Numbered from the stretch's first letter, positions 8,821-18,818 are shown. The stretch is 64,000 nucleotides of DNA from Rhodobacterales bacterium (GCA_009993005.1 JAACUH010000065.1:1-64000); one strand, 5' to 3'. Made by a program: numbers and translations. Notes: generated from the letters alone by a model not told the origin.

Positions 8821-10992
8821 ATGACCAGCAGAGCGCTCTGCCTCACCTCCGTCCTTGCCCTGATCGCCGGCACCGCCAGCGCGCAGGAGATGTCCTTCAA
8901 CCGCGTTGCGAGCTTTCCGACCCTGGCCAATGCCGGCGCCGATCAGGACCGCGCCGCCGTCACCTCGGCCGAGATCATCGCCGCCTCGGGCGACGGCATG
9001 ACGCTGGTCTATACCGACAGCCCGCTCAAGGTCGTGGGCCTGATCGATATCACCGACCCGGCCAATCCGCAGCCGCTGGGCAATATCGCCATGGGCGGTG
9101 AGCCGACCGCGGTGTCGATCCTGGGCCAGACCGCCTTTGTCGCGGTCAACACCTCGGAAAACTACGTCAACACCTCCGGCGTCCTGCGCTCCATCGACAT
9201 CGCGACCCGCAGCGAGGTCGCCGCCTGCGACCTCGGCGGGCAGCCCGACAGCACCGCCATGGCACCCGATGGCAGCTTTATCGCCGTGGCAATCGAGAAC
9301 GAGCGTGACGAGGATCTGGGCGACGGCCGCGTGCCGCAGATGCCCGCCGGCTGGGTCGCGCTGATCGGGCTCGACAACGGCGTGCTCGATTGCGACAGCA
9401 TGATCCGCGCCGATGTGACCGGCCTGGCCGACATCGGGTCCGAAGACCCCGAGCCCGAATTCGTGGACATCAATGCCGCGGGCGAAACCATCGTCACGCT
9501 GCAGGAAAACAACCATATCGTGATCCTCGCCCGCGACGGGTCGGTGACGGCGCATTTCTCGGCCGGGTCGGTTGACCTCGAGGGGATCGACGCGACGGAT
9601 GAGCAGGCCGCGCTGGTATTCACCGAAAGCCAGCCGGGCCGCCTGCGCGAACCCGATGGCATCCAGTGGATCGACACCACCCATTTCGCCATGGCCAACG
9701 AGGGTGACATGGACGGCGGCAGCCGCAGCTGGACGATCATGTCGCGCGACGGCGCCGTGGTCTATGAAAGCGGCACCGCTTTTGAACATGCGCTGGTGCA
9801 GGTCGGCCACTACCCCGACCGCCGTTCCGACGCCAAAGGGGTCGAGCCAGAGGGGATGGAATTCGCCACCTTCAACGGCACACCTTACGTCTTTGTGCTC
9901 TCCGAGCGCGGCTCTGCCGTGGGGGTCTTTGACGTGACCGACGTGACCACCCCGGTGCTGGCGCAGATCCTGCCCTCGGGCGTCTCGCCCGAAGGCGTGA
10001 TGGCGATCCCGTCGCGCAACCTGATCGTGACCGCCAACGAGGCGGACCTGGTCGAGGATGACGCCGCGCGCGCGCATGTCATGATCTATGAGATGACCGC
10101 CTCTGCCCCGGTCTATCCCTACCTGACCTCGGCCGGTGCCGACAGCCTCATCGGCTGGTCCGCGCTGTCGGGCCTGGCCGCCGATCCGGCGATGCCGGGG
10201 CGGCTTTATGCCGTCAATGACAGCTTCTTCAGCTATCAGCCGACGATCTTTACCATCGACATCACCCAGCAGCCCGCCCGCATCACCGATGCCGTGGTAA
10301 TCAACCGCGCCGGGCGGCCTGCGCAAAAGATCGACATCGAAGGCATCACCGCGGATGGCGAGGGCGGCTTCTGGCTCGCGTCCGAAGGGCGCAGCGACCG
10401 GATGATCCCGCATGCGATCCTGCGCGTGAACGCATCGGGCCGCATCACACAAGAGATCCCCTTCCCCGCCGAACTGCTCGCCCACGAGACCCGCTTCGCC
10501 TCGGAAGGCATCACCATGATCGGCCGCACGCTCTGGATCGCGATCCAGCGGTCCTGGGGTGATGATGCCGCCAATACGGTGAAACTGGTGGCCTATGACC
10601 TCGACACCAAGACCTGGGGTGCGGTCAGCTACGAGACGGCCGCCCCGACCGAGGGCGCCTGGGTCGGCCTGTCCGAGATCACGGTGCAGGGCGACTGGGC
10701 CTATCTGATCGAGCGCGACAACCGGATCGGCAGCGATGCCGTGACCAAGCTCATCACCCGCGTGCCGCTGGCAGACCTCGTGCCCGCGCCGCTGGGCGGC
10801 CCGCTGCCGGTCGTCACCCGCGAGGTCGTGCGCGACCTGCTGCCCGATCTGCGCAGCGGCGGCGGCTATGTCGTGGACAAGGTCGAAGGCCTCGCCTTTG
10901 ACGCGCAGGGCAATGCCTGGGTCATGACCGACAATGACGGTGTCGATGACAGCTCTGGCGAGACGATGCTGCTCAACCTCGGCCAACTCTGA
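8821..10992 (+). CDS. Secreted esterase-like phytase family protein
   Basis: This 723-residue protein has a cleavable signal peptide (about residues 1-20, ending AGTASA). The first half (about 30-430) has the repetitive hydrophobic/aspartate-rich strands of a beta-propeller like those of choice-of-anchor proteins. The second half (about 450-720) resembles the esterase-like phytase domain, with blocks such as [20 protein letters not shown] and [21 protein letters not shown] periplasmic or secreted role in organic-phosphate use is likely. The ATG at 8821 is chosen because it starts the signal peptide. A Pho-box-like site lies just upstream and a strong terminator follows, so it is a single-gene unit. 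Enzymatic activity is predicted only. Confidence 0.82.
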   Translation: MTSRALCLTSVLALIAGTASAQEMSFNRVASFPTLANAGADQDRAAVTSAEIIAASGDGMTLVYTDSPLKVVGLIDITDPANPQPLGNIAMGGEPTAVSILGQTAFVAVNTSENYVNTSGVLRSIDIATRSEVAACDLGGQPDSTAMAPDGSFIAVAIENERDEDLGDGRVPQMPAGWVALIGLDNGVLDCDSMIRADVTGLADIGSEDPEPEFVDINAAGETIVTLQENNHIVILARDGSVTAHFSAGSVDLEGIDATDEQAALVFTESQPGRLREPDGIQWIDTTHFAMANEGDMDGGSRSWTIMSRDGAVVYESGTAFEHALVQVGHYPDRRSDAKGVEPEGMEFATFNGTPYVFVLSERGSAVGVFDVTDVTTPVLAQILPSGVSPEGVMAIPSRNLIVTANEADLVEDDAARAHVMIYEMTASAPVYPYLTSAGADSLIGWSALSGLAADPAMPGRLYAVNDSFFSYQPTIFTIDITQQPARITDAVVINRAGRPAQKIDIEGITADGEGGFWLASEGRSDRMIPHAILRVNASGRITQEIPFPAELLAHETRFASEGITMIGRTLWIAIQRSWGDDAANTVKLVAYDLDTKTWGAVSYETAAPTEGAWVGLSEITVQGDWAYLIERDNRIGSDAVTKLITRVPLADLVPAPLGGPLPVVTREVVRDLLPDLRSGGGYVVDKVEGLAFDAQGNAWVMTDNDGVDDSSGETMLLNLGQL

Positions 10993-11015
10993 CCACAGGC
11001 CGGATGGCGAGACCG

Positions 11016-11048
11016 GGCGCGGGGGGAAACCCCCGCGCCTTATTTTTT
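11016..11048 (+). terminator. Rho-independent terminator of the phytase-like gene
   Basis: A perfect 10-bp stem (GGCGCGGGGG / CCCCCGCGCC) with loop GAAA is followed by TTATTTTTT. It starts 23 bp after the stop of the phytase-like gene. Confidence 0.92.
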
Positions 11049-11108
11049 GCGCACTGGCCAAGGCGCACTGGCCAAGGATTGACCTGCCGCGCGCGTCATA
11101 CCACCACT

Positions 11109-11651
11109 ATGCGCATGTCCGTGAGCGACGAAGATCTGGCCATCGCGGCCGCAGGTGGGGACGGGCAGGCCTTTGGCCTTTTGCTCGACCGTCACTATGA
11201 TCGCCTTTTCGCGCTCTGTTTCCGGCTCACCGGGCAGCGGGCCGAGGCCGAGGATCTGACCCAGGACATCTGCCTCGCGCTGCCGGCCAAGCTTGCGAGT
11301 TACCGCCGGCAGGCAAGGGTGAGCACATGGCTCTACCGTGTCGCGGTCAATGCCGCGCATGACAGGCGCCGTCGGCGCGCGAGCCATATGAAGGCCGCCG
11401 AGGGCTGGGGCGACTGGGAAATCGCCCGACAGGACGCCATCGCGCAGGACCGCGCGCAGCAGGACTGGCTGATGGCGGCCATGGCGCAACTGTCGGATGA
11501 CCTGCGCGACACGCTCGCACTGGTGCTCGACGACCTCAGCCATGCCGAGGCCGGCGAGATCCTGGGCGTGTCGGAAGGCACGATCAGCTGGCGCGTCTCG
11601 GAAGCGCGAAAACGCCTGCGGGCGATCAGGACACAGGAGGAGGCGACATGA
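11109..11651 (+). CDS. RNA polymerase sigma-70 family (ECF-type) sigma factor
   Basis: This 180-residue protein has sigma region 2 (about residues 20-80, including [13 protein letters not shown] and [15 protein letters not shown]) and region 4 (about 120-172, including [20 protein letters not shown]), with no region 3, as in ECF sigma factors. The start at 11109 is tentative: no clear Shine-Dalgarno is present, and ATG at 11115 is an alternative. The stop overlaps the start of the next gene (ATGA), which encodes a membrane von Willebrand protein whose N-terminal cytoplasmic part could act as an anti-sigma factor. No classical zinc anti-sigma gene is adjacent. Confidence 0.88.
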   Translation: MRMSVSDEDLAIAAAGGDGQAFGLLLDRHYDRLFALCFRLTGQRAEAEDLTQDICLALPAKLASYRRQARVSTWLYRVAVNAAHDRRRRRASHMKAAEGWGDWEIARQDAIAQDRAQQDWLMAAMAQLSDDLRDTLALVLDDLSHAEAGEILGVSEGTISWRVSEARKRLRAIRTQEEAT

Positions 11652-13702
11652 CCTCCCACAAGGACGATTTCGACGATCTGGCCGCGCTCAAGGCCGCGCT
11701 CGACGGCGCCACGCCGCGCCCCGACCCGGCCGCGCGGGCCGCGCATCTGCGCACGGCGGCAGAGCAGTTCGAAAAAATGCAGACCGCCCGCCAAGGAACG
11801 GCGCAGGCGCCGCGTCTCATGTCAGAGCGCCCCGGAGGGGGCGTCTGGCAAGGAGTGAAAGAGATGCTGCAAACCCTGACCACCCGTGGCGGCCTGACCG
11901 TCACCACCGCGCTTGTCGCCTGCGGGTTCCTGTTCCTGACCCCGCAAGGCCAGCAGGTCTGGCGCGGCGGCGCGCCGGTGCTGGGCGAGGCCGAGGTGAC
12001 GCCACCCGCAGAGGCCCCCGCCGACGTGACCCCCGCCGAGATGGGCTCGGTCTCCGTCCAGGCCGCCGAGGCGGCAGAGACCGAAGTGGCTGCGGCCGAA
12101 GTAGCTGCGGCCGATGACGCCGCGCGCATGGAAATCGCCGAACCCGCACCGATGCTGATGGAGGCGCCCATGGAGGCCCCCGTGGCGCCCCCCATGGCGG
12201 CAGCCCCGCTCGCCCCCGCGATGACGCGGCAGGCGATCCCCGGCGGCGTCGCGGGCATGCTGGCCCCGTCTGCGGACGCCATGCCCCTGGCCCTGCCCGA
12301 CACCGAAGCCTTTGCCAATGCAGAGGACAACCCGCTGAAGATCGTGGCCGAGGCGCCGGTCTCCACCTTTTCCATCGACGTGGATACTGCCTCTTATGCC
12401 GTTGTGCGCCGGTCGCTGATGGCGGGCGCCCTGCCCCCGGCCGAGGCCGTGCGGGTCGAGGAGATGATCAACTATTTCCCCTATGACCTGCCCGCGCCCG
12501 AGACCGGCGGCGCGCCCTTCCAGCCCACGGTGAGCGTTTTCCAGACGCCCTGGAACGCTGACACGCAGCTCATCCACATCGCCCTGCAAGGCGCGATGCC
12601 GGCCATCGCCGACCGCCCGCCGCTCAACCTCGTGTTCCTGATCGACACCTCGGGGTCGATGGCGGACGCCGACAAGCTGCCGCTGCTCAAGGCATCCTTC
12701 CGCCTGATGCTCGACCAGTTGCGCCCCGAGGATCAGGTGGCGATCGTCGAATATGCGGGCTCGGCCGGGCTCGTGCTCGCCGCGACGCCGGCGGGCGAGC
12801 GCAGCACGATCCTGCGCGCCATCGACGGGCTGGGGGCCGGGGGCTCGACCAATGGGCAGGGCGGGCTCGAACAGGCCTATGCCACCGCCGCCGCCATGGC
12901 GGACGAGGGCGAGGTGACGCGGGTCATCCTCGCCACCGATGGTGACTTCAACGTCGGGCTGTCGGGCACGCAGGACCTCACCGATTACATCGCCAAAAAG
13001 CGCGACAGCGGCGTTTACCTCTCGGTGCTGGGCTTTGGCCGGGGCAACCTCGACGATGCCACGATGCAGGCGCTGGCGCAGAACGGCAATGGCACCGCCG
13101 CCTATATCGACACGCTGAACGAGGCGCAAAAGGTGCTGGTCGATCAACTCACCGGCGCGCTCTTTCCCATCGCGGGCGATGTGAAGGTGCAGGTGGAGTT
13201 CAACCCCGCCACCATCGCCGAATACCGGCTGATCGGCTACGAGACCCGCGCGCTCAATCGCGAGGATTTCAACAATGACCGCGTCGATGCGGGCGATCTG
13301 GGGGCCGGGCATTCCGTCACCGCGATCTACGAGGTCACACCCGTGGGCAGCCCCGCGCAACTCTCTGATCCGCTGCGCTATGGTGAGGCGGTGGCGGCCT
13401 CTGGCGCGACGGACGAACTGGCCTTTCTCAAGCTGCGCTGGAAGGCGCCGGGCGAAAGCGAGAGCCAGCTCTTGACGACGCCGATCACCGTCACCGGCCA
13501 TGTGGCCGGGACCGAGGCGCAATTCGCCGCCGCCATCGCGGGCTTTGGCCAGCTTTTGCGCGGGCAGGACAGCCATCTGGGCGGCTGGGGCTATGGCGAG
13601 GCCATCGCGCTGGCCGACGCCAACCGGGGCGCCGATGCCTTTGGCTATCGCCGCGAGGCGGTGCAACTGATGCGGCTGGCGCAGAGCCTTTCGGCCAACT
13701 GA
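11648..13702 (+). CDS. Membrane-anchored von Willebrand factor type A protein (YfbK-like)
   Basis: This 684-residue protein has a short cytoplasmic N-terminus (1-78), one membrane span (about 81-97), an Ala/Pro/Glu-rich linker (about 105-200), a VWA N-terminal region beginning [19 protein letters not shown], a VWA domain with the metal-binding DTSGSM motif near residues 332-337, and a C-terminal YfbK-type domain. It probably binds ligands in the periplasm. It starts inside the sigma-factor stop codon (ATGA), so the two are co-translated, and a terminator follows. The N-terminal segment is where other sigma-linked membrane proteins carry an anti-sigma module; that function here is inference. 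Confidence 0.88.
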   Translation: MTSHKDDFDDLAALKAALDGATPRPDPAARAAHLRTAAEQFEKMQTARQGTAQAPRLMSERPGGGVWQGVKEMLQTLTTRGGLTVTTALVACGFLFLTPQGQQVWRGGAPVLGEAEVTPPAEAPADVTPAEMGSVSVQAAEAAETEVAAAEVAAADDAARMEIAEPAPMLMEAPMEAPVAPPMAAAPLAPAMTRQAIPGGVAGMLAPSADAMPLALPDTEAFANAEDNPLKIVAEAPVSTFSIDVDTASYAVVRRSLMAGALPPAEAVRVEEMINYFPYDLPAPETGGAPFQPTVSVFQTPWNADTQLIHIALQGAMPAIADRPPLNLVFLIDTSGSMADADKLPLLKASFRLMLDQLRPEDQVAIVEYAGSAGLVLAATPAGERSTILRAIDGLGAGGSTNGQGGLEQAYATAAAMADEGEVTRVILATDGDFNVGLSGTQDLTDYIAKKRDSGVYLSVLGFGRGNLDDATMQALAQNGNGTAAYIDTLNEAQKVLVDQLTGALFPIAGDVKVQVEFNPATIAEYRLIGYETRALNREDFNNDRVDAGDLGAGHSVTAIYEVTPVGSPAQLSDPLRYGEAVAASGATDELAFLKLRWKAPGESESQLLTTPITVTGHVAGTEAQFAAAIAGFGQLLRGQDSHLGGWGYGEAIALADANRGADAFGYRREAVQLMRLAQSLSAN

Positions 13703-13792
13703 CCCGCCACGCAAGCCGGCAGGGCGTCCCCCCACCTGCCCGACCGGATCAGGCCCGCGCAACTGTCCCTCGCGCGGCCTGCCCCGGCACCT

Positions 13793-13826
13793 GACGGAGG
13801 TCGCGCCTGCGATCTCCGTCCTTTTG
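13793..13826 (+). terminator. Rho-independent terminator of the sigma/VWA operon
   Basis: A 12-bp stem (GACGGAGGTCGC / GCGATCTCCGTC, one G-U pair) with loop GCCT is followed by CTTTTG. It begins 91 bp after the VWA gene stop and four bases before the stop of the convergent WYL regulator gene. Confidence 0.8.
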
Positions 13827-13829
13827 CGT

Positions 13830-14519
13830 TCAGGCGTCAGGGTGGCACGCCTCGCGCGCCAGAAAATCGCGCAGGGTGCGGCCCGGCTCTGGACGAAACC
13901 GCCCCGCAGGCGTGGCGTCTGCGATGCGATCGACGCGGAACATGCGGAAATCCCCGCGCAGTTCGCACCACCCGATGCAGGTCCAGACCTGCCCCCAGAA
14001 CCAGACGCCAAAGGGGCGGATCGTGCGCTGCGTCGCACGCCCGGTCTCATCGCGATAGGCGATGGCCAGCCGTTCTGACGCATTGGCGGCCGCCTCGATC
14101 CGGTCGAGCAGGCCCCGCGTCTCTGCGTTGATCGCGCCGGGGGCGATGGCATGGACCTGGACCCGGTCAGCGCGGGCACGGGCGGCTTCGGGCAGCACGA
14201 CGGCGATCTTGGCCAGCGCCTCCTCTGCCGCCAGCGCCATCTGCGCCCCGCCCATGGCCCGGATCAGCCGCGCGCCGGCGACCAGTGCCACGATCTCGTC
14301 ATGGCTGAACATCAGCGGCGGCAGGTCGTAGCCGTCGCGCAGCAGATAGCCGACCCCGGCCGCGCCGTCGATCGGCACGCCCGAGGCCATCAGGTCGGCC
14401 ATGTCGCGGTAGATGGTGCGCCGGGTGACCTCGAGCCGCTCCGCCAGCCCGGCGGCGGTGCAGAGCCTGCCGCCGCGCAGATATTGCAGGATCTGGAACA
14501 GGCGGTCGGCCCGGCGCAT
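13830..14519 (-). CDS. YafY-type HTH/WYL transcriptional regulator
   Basis: This 229-residue regulator has an N-terminal DeoR/HTH_11-type winged helix (about residues 1-60, with LAERLEVTRRTIYRDMADL as recognition region) and a C-terminal WYL domain (about 135-205, with FGVWFWGQVWTCIGWCELRG). WYL domains bind small ligands or nucleic acid. The start at 14519 (MRRADRLF) lies four bases after the stop of the upstream VOC gene, so the two form an operon. The target is unknown, but the co-transcribed VOC protein is a likely partner or target. Confidence 0.9.
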   Translation of the reverse strand: MRRADRLFQILQYLRGGRLCTAAGLAERLEVTRRTIYRDMADLMASGVPIDGAAGVGYLLRDGYDLPPLMFSHDEIVALVAGARLIRAMGGAQMALAAEEALAKIAVVLPEAARARADRVQVHAIAPGAINAETRGLLDRIEAAANASERLAIAYRDETGRATQRTIRPFGVWFWGQVWTCIGWCELRGDFRMFRVDRIADATPAGRFRPEPGRTLRDFLAREACHPDA

Positions 14520-14523
14520 GGCC

Positions 14524-14886
14524 TCAACCCCGGCGCGGCTCGAACAGGCCGATGCTGTTGCCGTCGGGGTCGGTGGCATAGGCGAACCGCCCCGGCGGGA
14601 TCGCGATCACCTCGCTCACCAGCGCACCGCCCGCCGCGACACAGCGCGCCATCCCGGCCTCGACAGTGTCAGGAAGTGCCAGATGCACGGTCGGCCCGAC
14701 ACCCGCACCGGGCTTGCCCACATAGAGGTGCCCGCCAATCGCCCCGGTGTCTGCGGCAAAGTTCAGCATGGGTTCGGGGCCGGTGGTTTCGGCCTGCATT
14801 TTCCACCCGAAAACAGTGGTGTAGAAGGTTTCGGCCCGGGACAGGTCGGTCACGGGGACCTCGGTCCAGACGACGGTAGCGGTCAT
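14524..14886 (-). CDS. VOC (glyoxalase/bleomycin-resistance fold) family protein
   Basis: This 120-residue protein has two beta-alpha-beta-beta-beta modules typical of the vicinal oxygen chelate fold: VVWTEVPVTDLSRAETFYTT at the N-terminus and FAYATDPDGNSIGLFEP at the C-terminus. The final acidic/asparagine motif matches metal-site regions of the fold. It may bind a metal and a small substrate or antibiotic; the substrate cannot be predicted. It is the first gene of an operon with a WYL regulator. Confidence 0.87.
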   Translation of the reverse strand: MTATVVWTEVPVTDLSRAETFYTTVFGWKMQAETTGPEPMLNFAADTGAIGGHLYVGKPGAGVGPTVHLALPDTVEAGMARCVAAGGALVSEVIAIPPGRFAYATDPDGNSIGLFEPRRG

Positions 14887-14959
14887 GATGTTCTCCTATG
14901 CGACAAAAGCGTCACCATGGCCTCTTGCCATACCCCTGCTGACAGCGTTCTGTCAGCAG

Positions 14960-15709
14960 TCATCGCGCCCAGCCGAGCCCGTCCTCGGTCAGCCCGGCGG
15001 GGGTGTATTCACCACTGACCCAGCCGGAATAGCCCTCGGCGTCGAGCGCGGCAAAGAAGGCGGGATAGTCGATCTCGCCCCCCGCAGGCTCGTGCCGCCC
15101 CGGATAGCCGCCCACCTGCACATGCGCGACGCGCGACGCCACCCGCGCCCAGGTGCCCGGCACGTCGCCGGTGATGCGCTGCGCGTGATAGGCATCGAAT
15201 TGCAGGCGCAGGTTGGGCGCCGCGACCGCATCGAGCACCTCGAGCGCGAGGTCGTAGTCGGCGAGGAAATAGCCCGGCATGTCACCGCGGTTGATCGGCT
15301 CTATGGTCAGGCTCTGCCCCGGAGCCTCGGCCGCGGCCCAGCGCAGATTGTCGATATAGGTGGCGCGCGCGGCCTCCCCCTCGGCCACGCCGGCCATCAG
15401 GTGCAGATGCTGCGCGCCCAGCGCGCGGGCATAGCGCTGCGCCCGCTTGAAGTCATGGCGAAACCGCGCCTCGCCCTCCGGCACGGCGGCAAAGCCGCGC
15501 GGCCCGTCGGTATAGTTCGGCGGCGGGCAGTTGATGAGCACCAGCGACAGGTCGTTGATCGCGAGCCGGTCGAGCATGTCGCGCGCCGCGAGATCATAGG
15601 GAAACAGCACCTCGACCCCCGCGAACCCTGCCGCACGCGCCGCCCCGAACCGCTCCAGCAGGGGCAGTTCGGTAAAGAGCATCGTCAGGTTAGCGGCAAA
15701 GCGCGGCAT
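14960..15709 (-). CDS. hyi: Hydroxypyruvate isomerase family protein (TIM barrel)
   Basis: This 249-residue xylose-isomerase-like TIM barrel matches the hydroxypyruvate isomerase group, which interconverts hydroxypyruvate and tartronate semialdehyde in glyoxylate metabolism. Visible blocks include MPRFAANLTMLFTELPLLER at the N-terminus, a metal-ligand glutamate in LTIEPINRGDMPGY, and QFDAYHAQ and HVQVGGYPGRHEP. The start at 15709 is the ATG before MPRFAANL; a longer frame adds 30 unlikely residues. The related OtnI (2-oxo-tetronate isomerase) group cannot be excluded. It is notable that the same window encodes glycolate oxidase. Confidence 0.82.
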   Translation of the reverse strand: MPRFAANLTMLFTELPLLERFGAARAAGFAGVEVLFPYDLAARDMLDRLAINDLSLVLINCPPPNYTDGPRGFAAVPEGEARFRHDFKRAQRYARALGAQHLHLMAGVAEGEAARATYIDNLRWAAAEAPGQSLTIEPINRGDMPGYFLADYDLALEVLDAVAAPNLRLQFDAYHAQRITGDVPGTWARVASRVAHVQVGGYPGRHEPAGGEIDYPAFFAALDAEGYSGWVSGEYTPAGLTEDGLGWAR

Positions 15710-15768
15710 TGGCAGGCCTCGGCACGGGTCATGGTCTGACCGACCCCGCCCAACCTGCCTGCACGCCG

Positions 15769-16083
15769 TCAGTTCAGGTTGATCGTGCCCGTCTGGCATA
15801 CGTTGACCACGAACTGATCCTGCACGCCATTGGCATATTCCACAAGAAAATCCCAGTTGCAGTTGCGCCCGCCCGGGATGTCGATGGTTGCGGCGCCGCC
15901 CGACTGCACGACGTTCTGGCCCAATCGGTCAGGCCCCCAGTTGTTGTCGTTCACTTCCGAGAAATAGAGCCGATAGAGCGTCACGCCGGTGTTGTTGACC
16001 ACACGCATCCGTTCGGCCAGCGCCGCCCCGGTGCTGGCCACCATCATCAGACCCGCGACCGCCAGTTTTGCAGAAATATTCAT
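15769..16083 (-). CDS. Small secreted protein of unknown function
   Basis: This 104-residue precursor has a signal peptide (about residues 1-23, MNISAKLAVAGLMMVASTGA then AL-A) and a mature part of about 80 residues with two cysteines (in GGRNCNWDF and VNVCQTG) that could form a disulphide. The mature sequence (RMRVVNNTGVTLYRLYFSEV...) looks like a small beta-sandwich. The start at 16083 is the ATG that gives the signal peptide. It appears monocistronic. I recognise no function. Confidence 0.75.
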   Translation of the reverse strand: MNISAKLAVAGLMMVASTGAALAERMRVVNNTGVTLYRLYFSEVNDNNWGPDRLGQNVVQSGGAATIDIPGGRNCNWDFLVEYANGVQDQFVVNVCQTGTINLN

Positions 16084-16173
16084 GAAAAAAGCCTCTTTCC
16101 AGATTAGTGGGTTCCTAGCGCCCATGACGTTAGCATCGGTCCCACCACCTGAGAAGCCGGATTCGCAGGCCGC

Positions 16174-16761
16174 CTAACCAGGGCCCTGCTCCAGATCGCG
16201 CGCCCGGATCAGGGGAAAGAACGCGCCTTGCGAGCGCAGCCCGAACCAGTCGCCCTCGGTCTCGCCGATCTCGACCAGCCGGTAGAACGACTTGCGGTCG
16301 ATCAGCGCCTCGAGGTTGGCGCGCACCAGCACATAGGGCGCAGGCGCGCCGCTCGCGGCATCGATGGCGACCCGAATCGGGTGGTCCGGCCCGGCCACCA
16401 CGCTGTCGCCCACATTGGTCTCAAAGGTGATCGCGCCGGCCTGCACGGTAAAATCCACCGCGACAAAAGGCGCGTCATCGACCGTGATGCCGACCTTTTC
16501 CCCCGGCGTCACAAGGAAATAGGCGTCACCCTCGCGCTTGATGATTCCCGCAAACAGCCGCACCAGCGCCGGCCGGCCGATCGGCGTGCCGAGGTAGAAC
16601 CACGTCCCGTCGCGCGCGATGCGCATGTCGATGTCACCGCAAAACGGCGGGTTCCACAGATGCACCGGCGCCGGCCCCCGCCCCTTTGCCACGCGGGCGG
16701 CGGCGGCGAGGCTCTCGGCGGAAACGGGCCGTTTCGGATGATCACGGGTTGTTTTGGTCAT
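16174..16761 (-). CDS. DUF1285 domain-containing protein
   Basis: This 195-residue cytoplasmic protein has the DUF1285 features: PVHLWNPPFCGDIDMRIARD near residues 32-51, GTWFYLGTPIGRPALVRLFA, then VTPGEKVGITVDDAPFVAVD. The biochemical role of the family is not known to me. It is divergent from the MoxR operon across 72 bp, and this pairing may share regulation. The start at 16761 is the ATG after which the family-typical sequence begins; the frame upstream is antisense to moxR. Confidence 0.88.
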   Translation of the reverse strand: MTKTTRDHPKRPVSAESLAAAARVAKGRGPAPVHLWNPPFCGDIDMRIARDGTWFYLGTPIGRPALVRLFAGIIKREGDAYFLVTPGEKVGITVDDAPFVAVDFTVQAGAITFETNVGDSVVAGPDHPIRVAIDAASGAPAPYVLVRANLEALIDRKSFYRLVEIGETEGDWFGLRSQGAFFPLIRARDLEQGPG

Positions 16762-16833
16762 GGGCCTTTTGCCATGGAGCATCGGCGGTATATCTGTATC
16801 AGTGCGCAGTATAGCGGCGGCAAAGGTGAAGTC

Positions 16834-17841
16834 ATGACAACAAACGCGGATCTCGTGGCGCAGATCGAAACTCTGGCCTCCCGGCTGGGCGAGGCGCGCG
16901 CCAGCATCGCGCGCCGCTTCATCGGGCAGGACCGCGTGGTGGACCTCACGCTGACAGCCCTGGTCTGCGGCGGGCACGCGCTGCTCGTGGGCCTGCCGGG
17001 GCTGGGCAAGACGCGGCTGGTCGATACGCTCTCGACCGTGCTGGGGCTCAAGGGCAACCGCATCCAGTTCACCCCCGACCTGATGCCCGCCGATATCCTC
17101 GGCTCCGAAGTGCTCGAGACCGCCGCCGACGGCAGCCGGTCGTTCCGCTTCATCGAGGGGCCGGTGTTCTGCCAGCTCCTGATGGCCGACGAGATCAACC
17201 GCGCAAGCCCGCGCACGCAATCGGCACTCTTGCAGGCGATGCAGGAAAAGGAAGTCACCATCGCCGGCCAGCACCGCAAGCTGGGCCAGCCCTTCCACGT
17301 GCTCGCCACCCAGAACCCGATCGAGCAGGAGGGGACATATCCCCTGCCCGAGGCGCAGCTCGACCGCTTTCTGGTGCAGATCGACCTGCCCTACCCCGAC
17401 CGCGCGACCGAGCGTGACATCCTGATCGCCACCACCGGCGTCGAAGAGGCGCAGGCCACGCCCGTGTTCAGCGCGGGCGAACTGCGCGCCGCGCAGACGC
17501 TGTTGCGCCGGATGCCCGTGGGCGATGCCATCGTCGAGATGATCCTCGATCTGGTGCGCGCCTGCCGCCCCGACGACGCCACCGCGCCGCAATTCGTCCG
17601 CGACAGCGTCAGCTGGGGCCCCGGGCCGCGCGCCGCACAGGCACTGATGCTCGCCGTGCGCGCCGAAGCGCTGATCGACGGCCGCCTCGCCCCCTCGCCC
17701 GAGGATGTGCGCGCGCTGGCCGCCCCGGTGCTCACGCACCGCATGGCGCTCTCCTTTGCCGCACGTGCGCGGGGCGAGACGCTGGCGGCGATCATCGACC
17801 GCATCGCCACCCAGATCACCCGGGTCGAGGCAGCCGCGTGA
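16834..17841 (+). CDS. MoxR family AAA ATPase
   Basis: This 335-residue MoxR-type AAA ATPase has Walker A GLPGLGKT (residues 53-60), Walker B and following motif LLMADEINRASPRTQSALLQ (about 115-134) and sensor sequence LATQNPIEQEGTYPLPEAQL. MoxR proteins act as chaperones that assemble or activate complexes, often with VWA or DUF58 partners. It is the first gene of a four-gene operon, and its TGA overlaps the next GTG. The start at 16834 follows GGTGAAG; a frame to its left is antisense to DUF1285. Confidence 0.95.
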   Translation: MTTNADLVAQIETLASRLGEARASIARRFIGQDRVVDLTLTALVCGGHALLVGLPGLGKTRLVDTLSTVLGLKGNRIQFTPDLMPADILGSEVLETAADGSRSFRFIEGPVFCQLLMADEINRASPRTQSALLQAMQEKEVTIAGQHRKLGQPFHVLATQNPIEQEGTYPLPEAQLDRFLVQIDLPYPDRATERDILIATTGVEEAQATPVFSAGELRAAQTLLRRMPVGDAIVEMILDLVRACRPDDATAPQFVRDSVSWGPGPRAAQALMLAVRAEALIDGRLAPSPEDVRALAAPVLTHRMALSFAARARGETLAAIIDRIATQITRVEAAA

Positions 17842-18725
17842 GCGAGACCCGCACCATCGCGGCGCAAACGCTCAGAGCCGGGGCCGAGGCGCTGGCCGCC
17901 CCGCTGCCCGCGCTGCTGGCCGGGGCCGAGCATCTGGCCAATACCGTGATGTTCGGCGAACACGGGCGCCGCCGCGCCGGGCTGGGCGACACCTTCTGGC
18001 AATACCGCCCCGCGCTGCCCAGCGATGATGTGCGCAGCATCGACTGGCGCCGCTCGGGCCGCGCCGACAGCGCCTTTGTGCAGGACAAGGAATGGCAGAT
18101 CGCGCAGAGCGTGATCCTCTGGGTCGATCAATCCGCCGCGATGGGCTTTGCCTCTGCCCCCGCGCTGCCCAGCAAATCCGCCCGCGCGCGCACGCTTGGC
18201 CTCGCCACCGCGATCCTTCTTTTGCGCGGGGGCGAGCGTGTGGGCCTCACCGGCCTGCGCCTGCCGCCCCGGCGCGGCGCAGCACATCTGGAACATCTGG
18301 CCGAACTTCTGTCGCAGGACGAGGCGGCCGACTATGGCAGCCCCGAGGCGCAGGGGATGCTGCCGCATTCGCGCGCGCTGTTCATCTCGGATTATCTCGG
18401 CGACATCGCGCCCGTAGAGGCCGCGCTCACCCGCGCCGCCGACCGTGGCGTGCGCGGCGCGCTCCTCCAGATCCTCGACCCGCAGGAAGAGGCCTTTCCC
18501 TTTGACGGCCGCACGATCTTCGAGAGCATGGCGGGCAGCCTGCGCCACGAGACCCTCATGGCCCGCGACCTGCGCGACCGCTACCTCGACCGGCTGGCCG
18601 CCCGCAAGGATCACCTCGCCAGCCTCGCCCGCATGACCGGTTGGCAGTTCCACTGCCACCACACCGACGCGAGCCCCACCGCCGCCCTGCAATGGACCTT
18701 CCGCGCGCTGGAGCGGCATATCTGA
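17838..18725 (+). CDS. DUF58 domain-containing protein
   Basis: This 295-residue protein carries the DUF58 core: FWQYRPALPSDDVRSIDWRR near residues 53-72 and a VWA-like strand SVILWVDQSAAMGF. It starts with GTG inside the moxR stop codon. MoxR-DUF58 pairs are widespread and the DUF58 protein is thought to be the MoxR substrate or adaptor. It has no membrane segment. It is followed by an intergenic repeat and then by the large BatA/DUF4159 membrane protein. Confidence 0.92.
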   Translation: MSETRTIAAQTLRAGAEALAAPLPALLAGAEHLANTVMFGEHGRRRAGLGDTFWQYRPALPSDDVRSIDWRRSGRADSAFVQDKEWQIAQSVILWVDQSAAMGFASAPALPSKSARARTLGLATAILLLRGGERVGLTGLRLPPRRGAAHLEHLAELLSQDEAADYGSPEAQGMLPHSRALFISDYLGDIAPVEAALTRAADRGVRGALLQILDPQEEAFPFDGRTIFESMAGSLRHETLMARDLRDRYLDRLAARKDHLASLARMTGWQFHCHHTDASPTAALQWTFRALERHI

Positions 18726-18742
18726 TGGCGCGCGCGGCTCAT

Positions 18743-18818
18743 CATCTTTTGGCCCCAAATATCCCGGGGTCCGGGGCAGAGCCCCGGGTCCCAACGCATG
18801 GGGCAGAGCCCCGGGTCT
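18743..18818 (-). repeat. Dispersed intergenic repeat, copy 2
   Basis: The minus strand carries CCGGGATATTTGGGGCCAAA, the family core. On the plus strand it is followed by nested GC-rich inverted repeats (CCGGGGCAGAGCCCCGG, then a second GGGGCAGAGCCCCGGGT). It fills most of the 121-bp gap between the DUF58 and DUF4159 genes, inside what is otherwise a continuous operon, so it could attenuate or process the transcript. Confidence 0.65.

Noticed and set aside
8767-11061. A 764-codon minus-strand frame opposite the phytase-like gene
   Set aside because: It is a codon shadow: the plus-strand gene has a signal peptide, Pho box and terminator, and the antisense translation has no recognisable domain.
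11822-14179. A 785-codon minus-strand frame opposite the VWA gene
   Set aside because: Arg/His/Gly-rich antisense translation that also runs across the WYL gene in the wrong frame; not coding.
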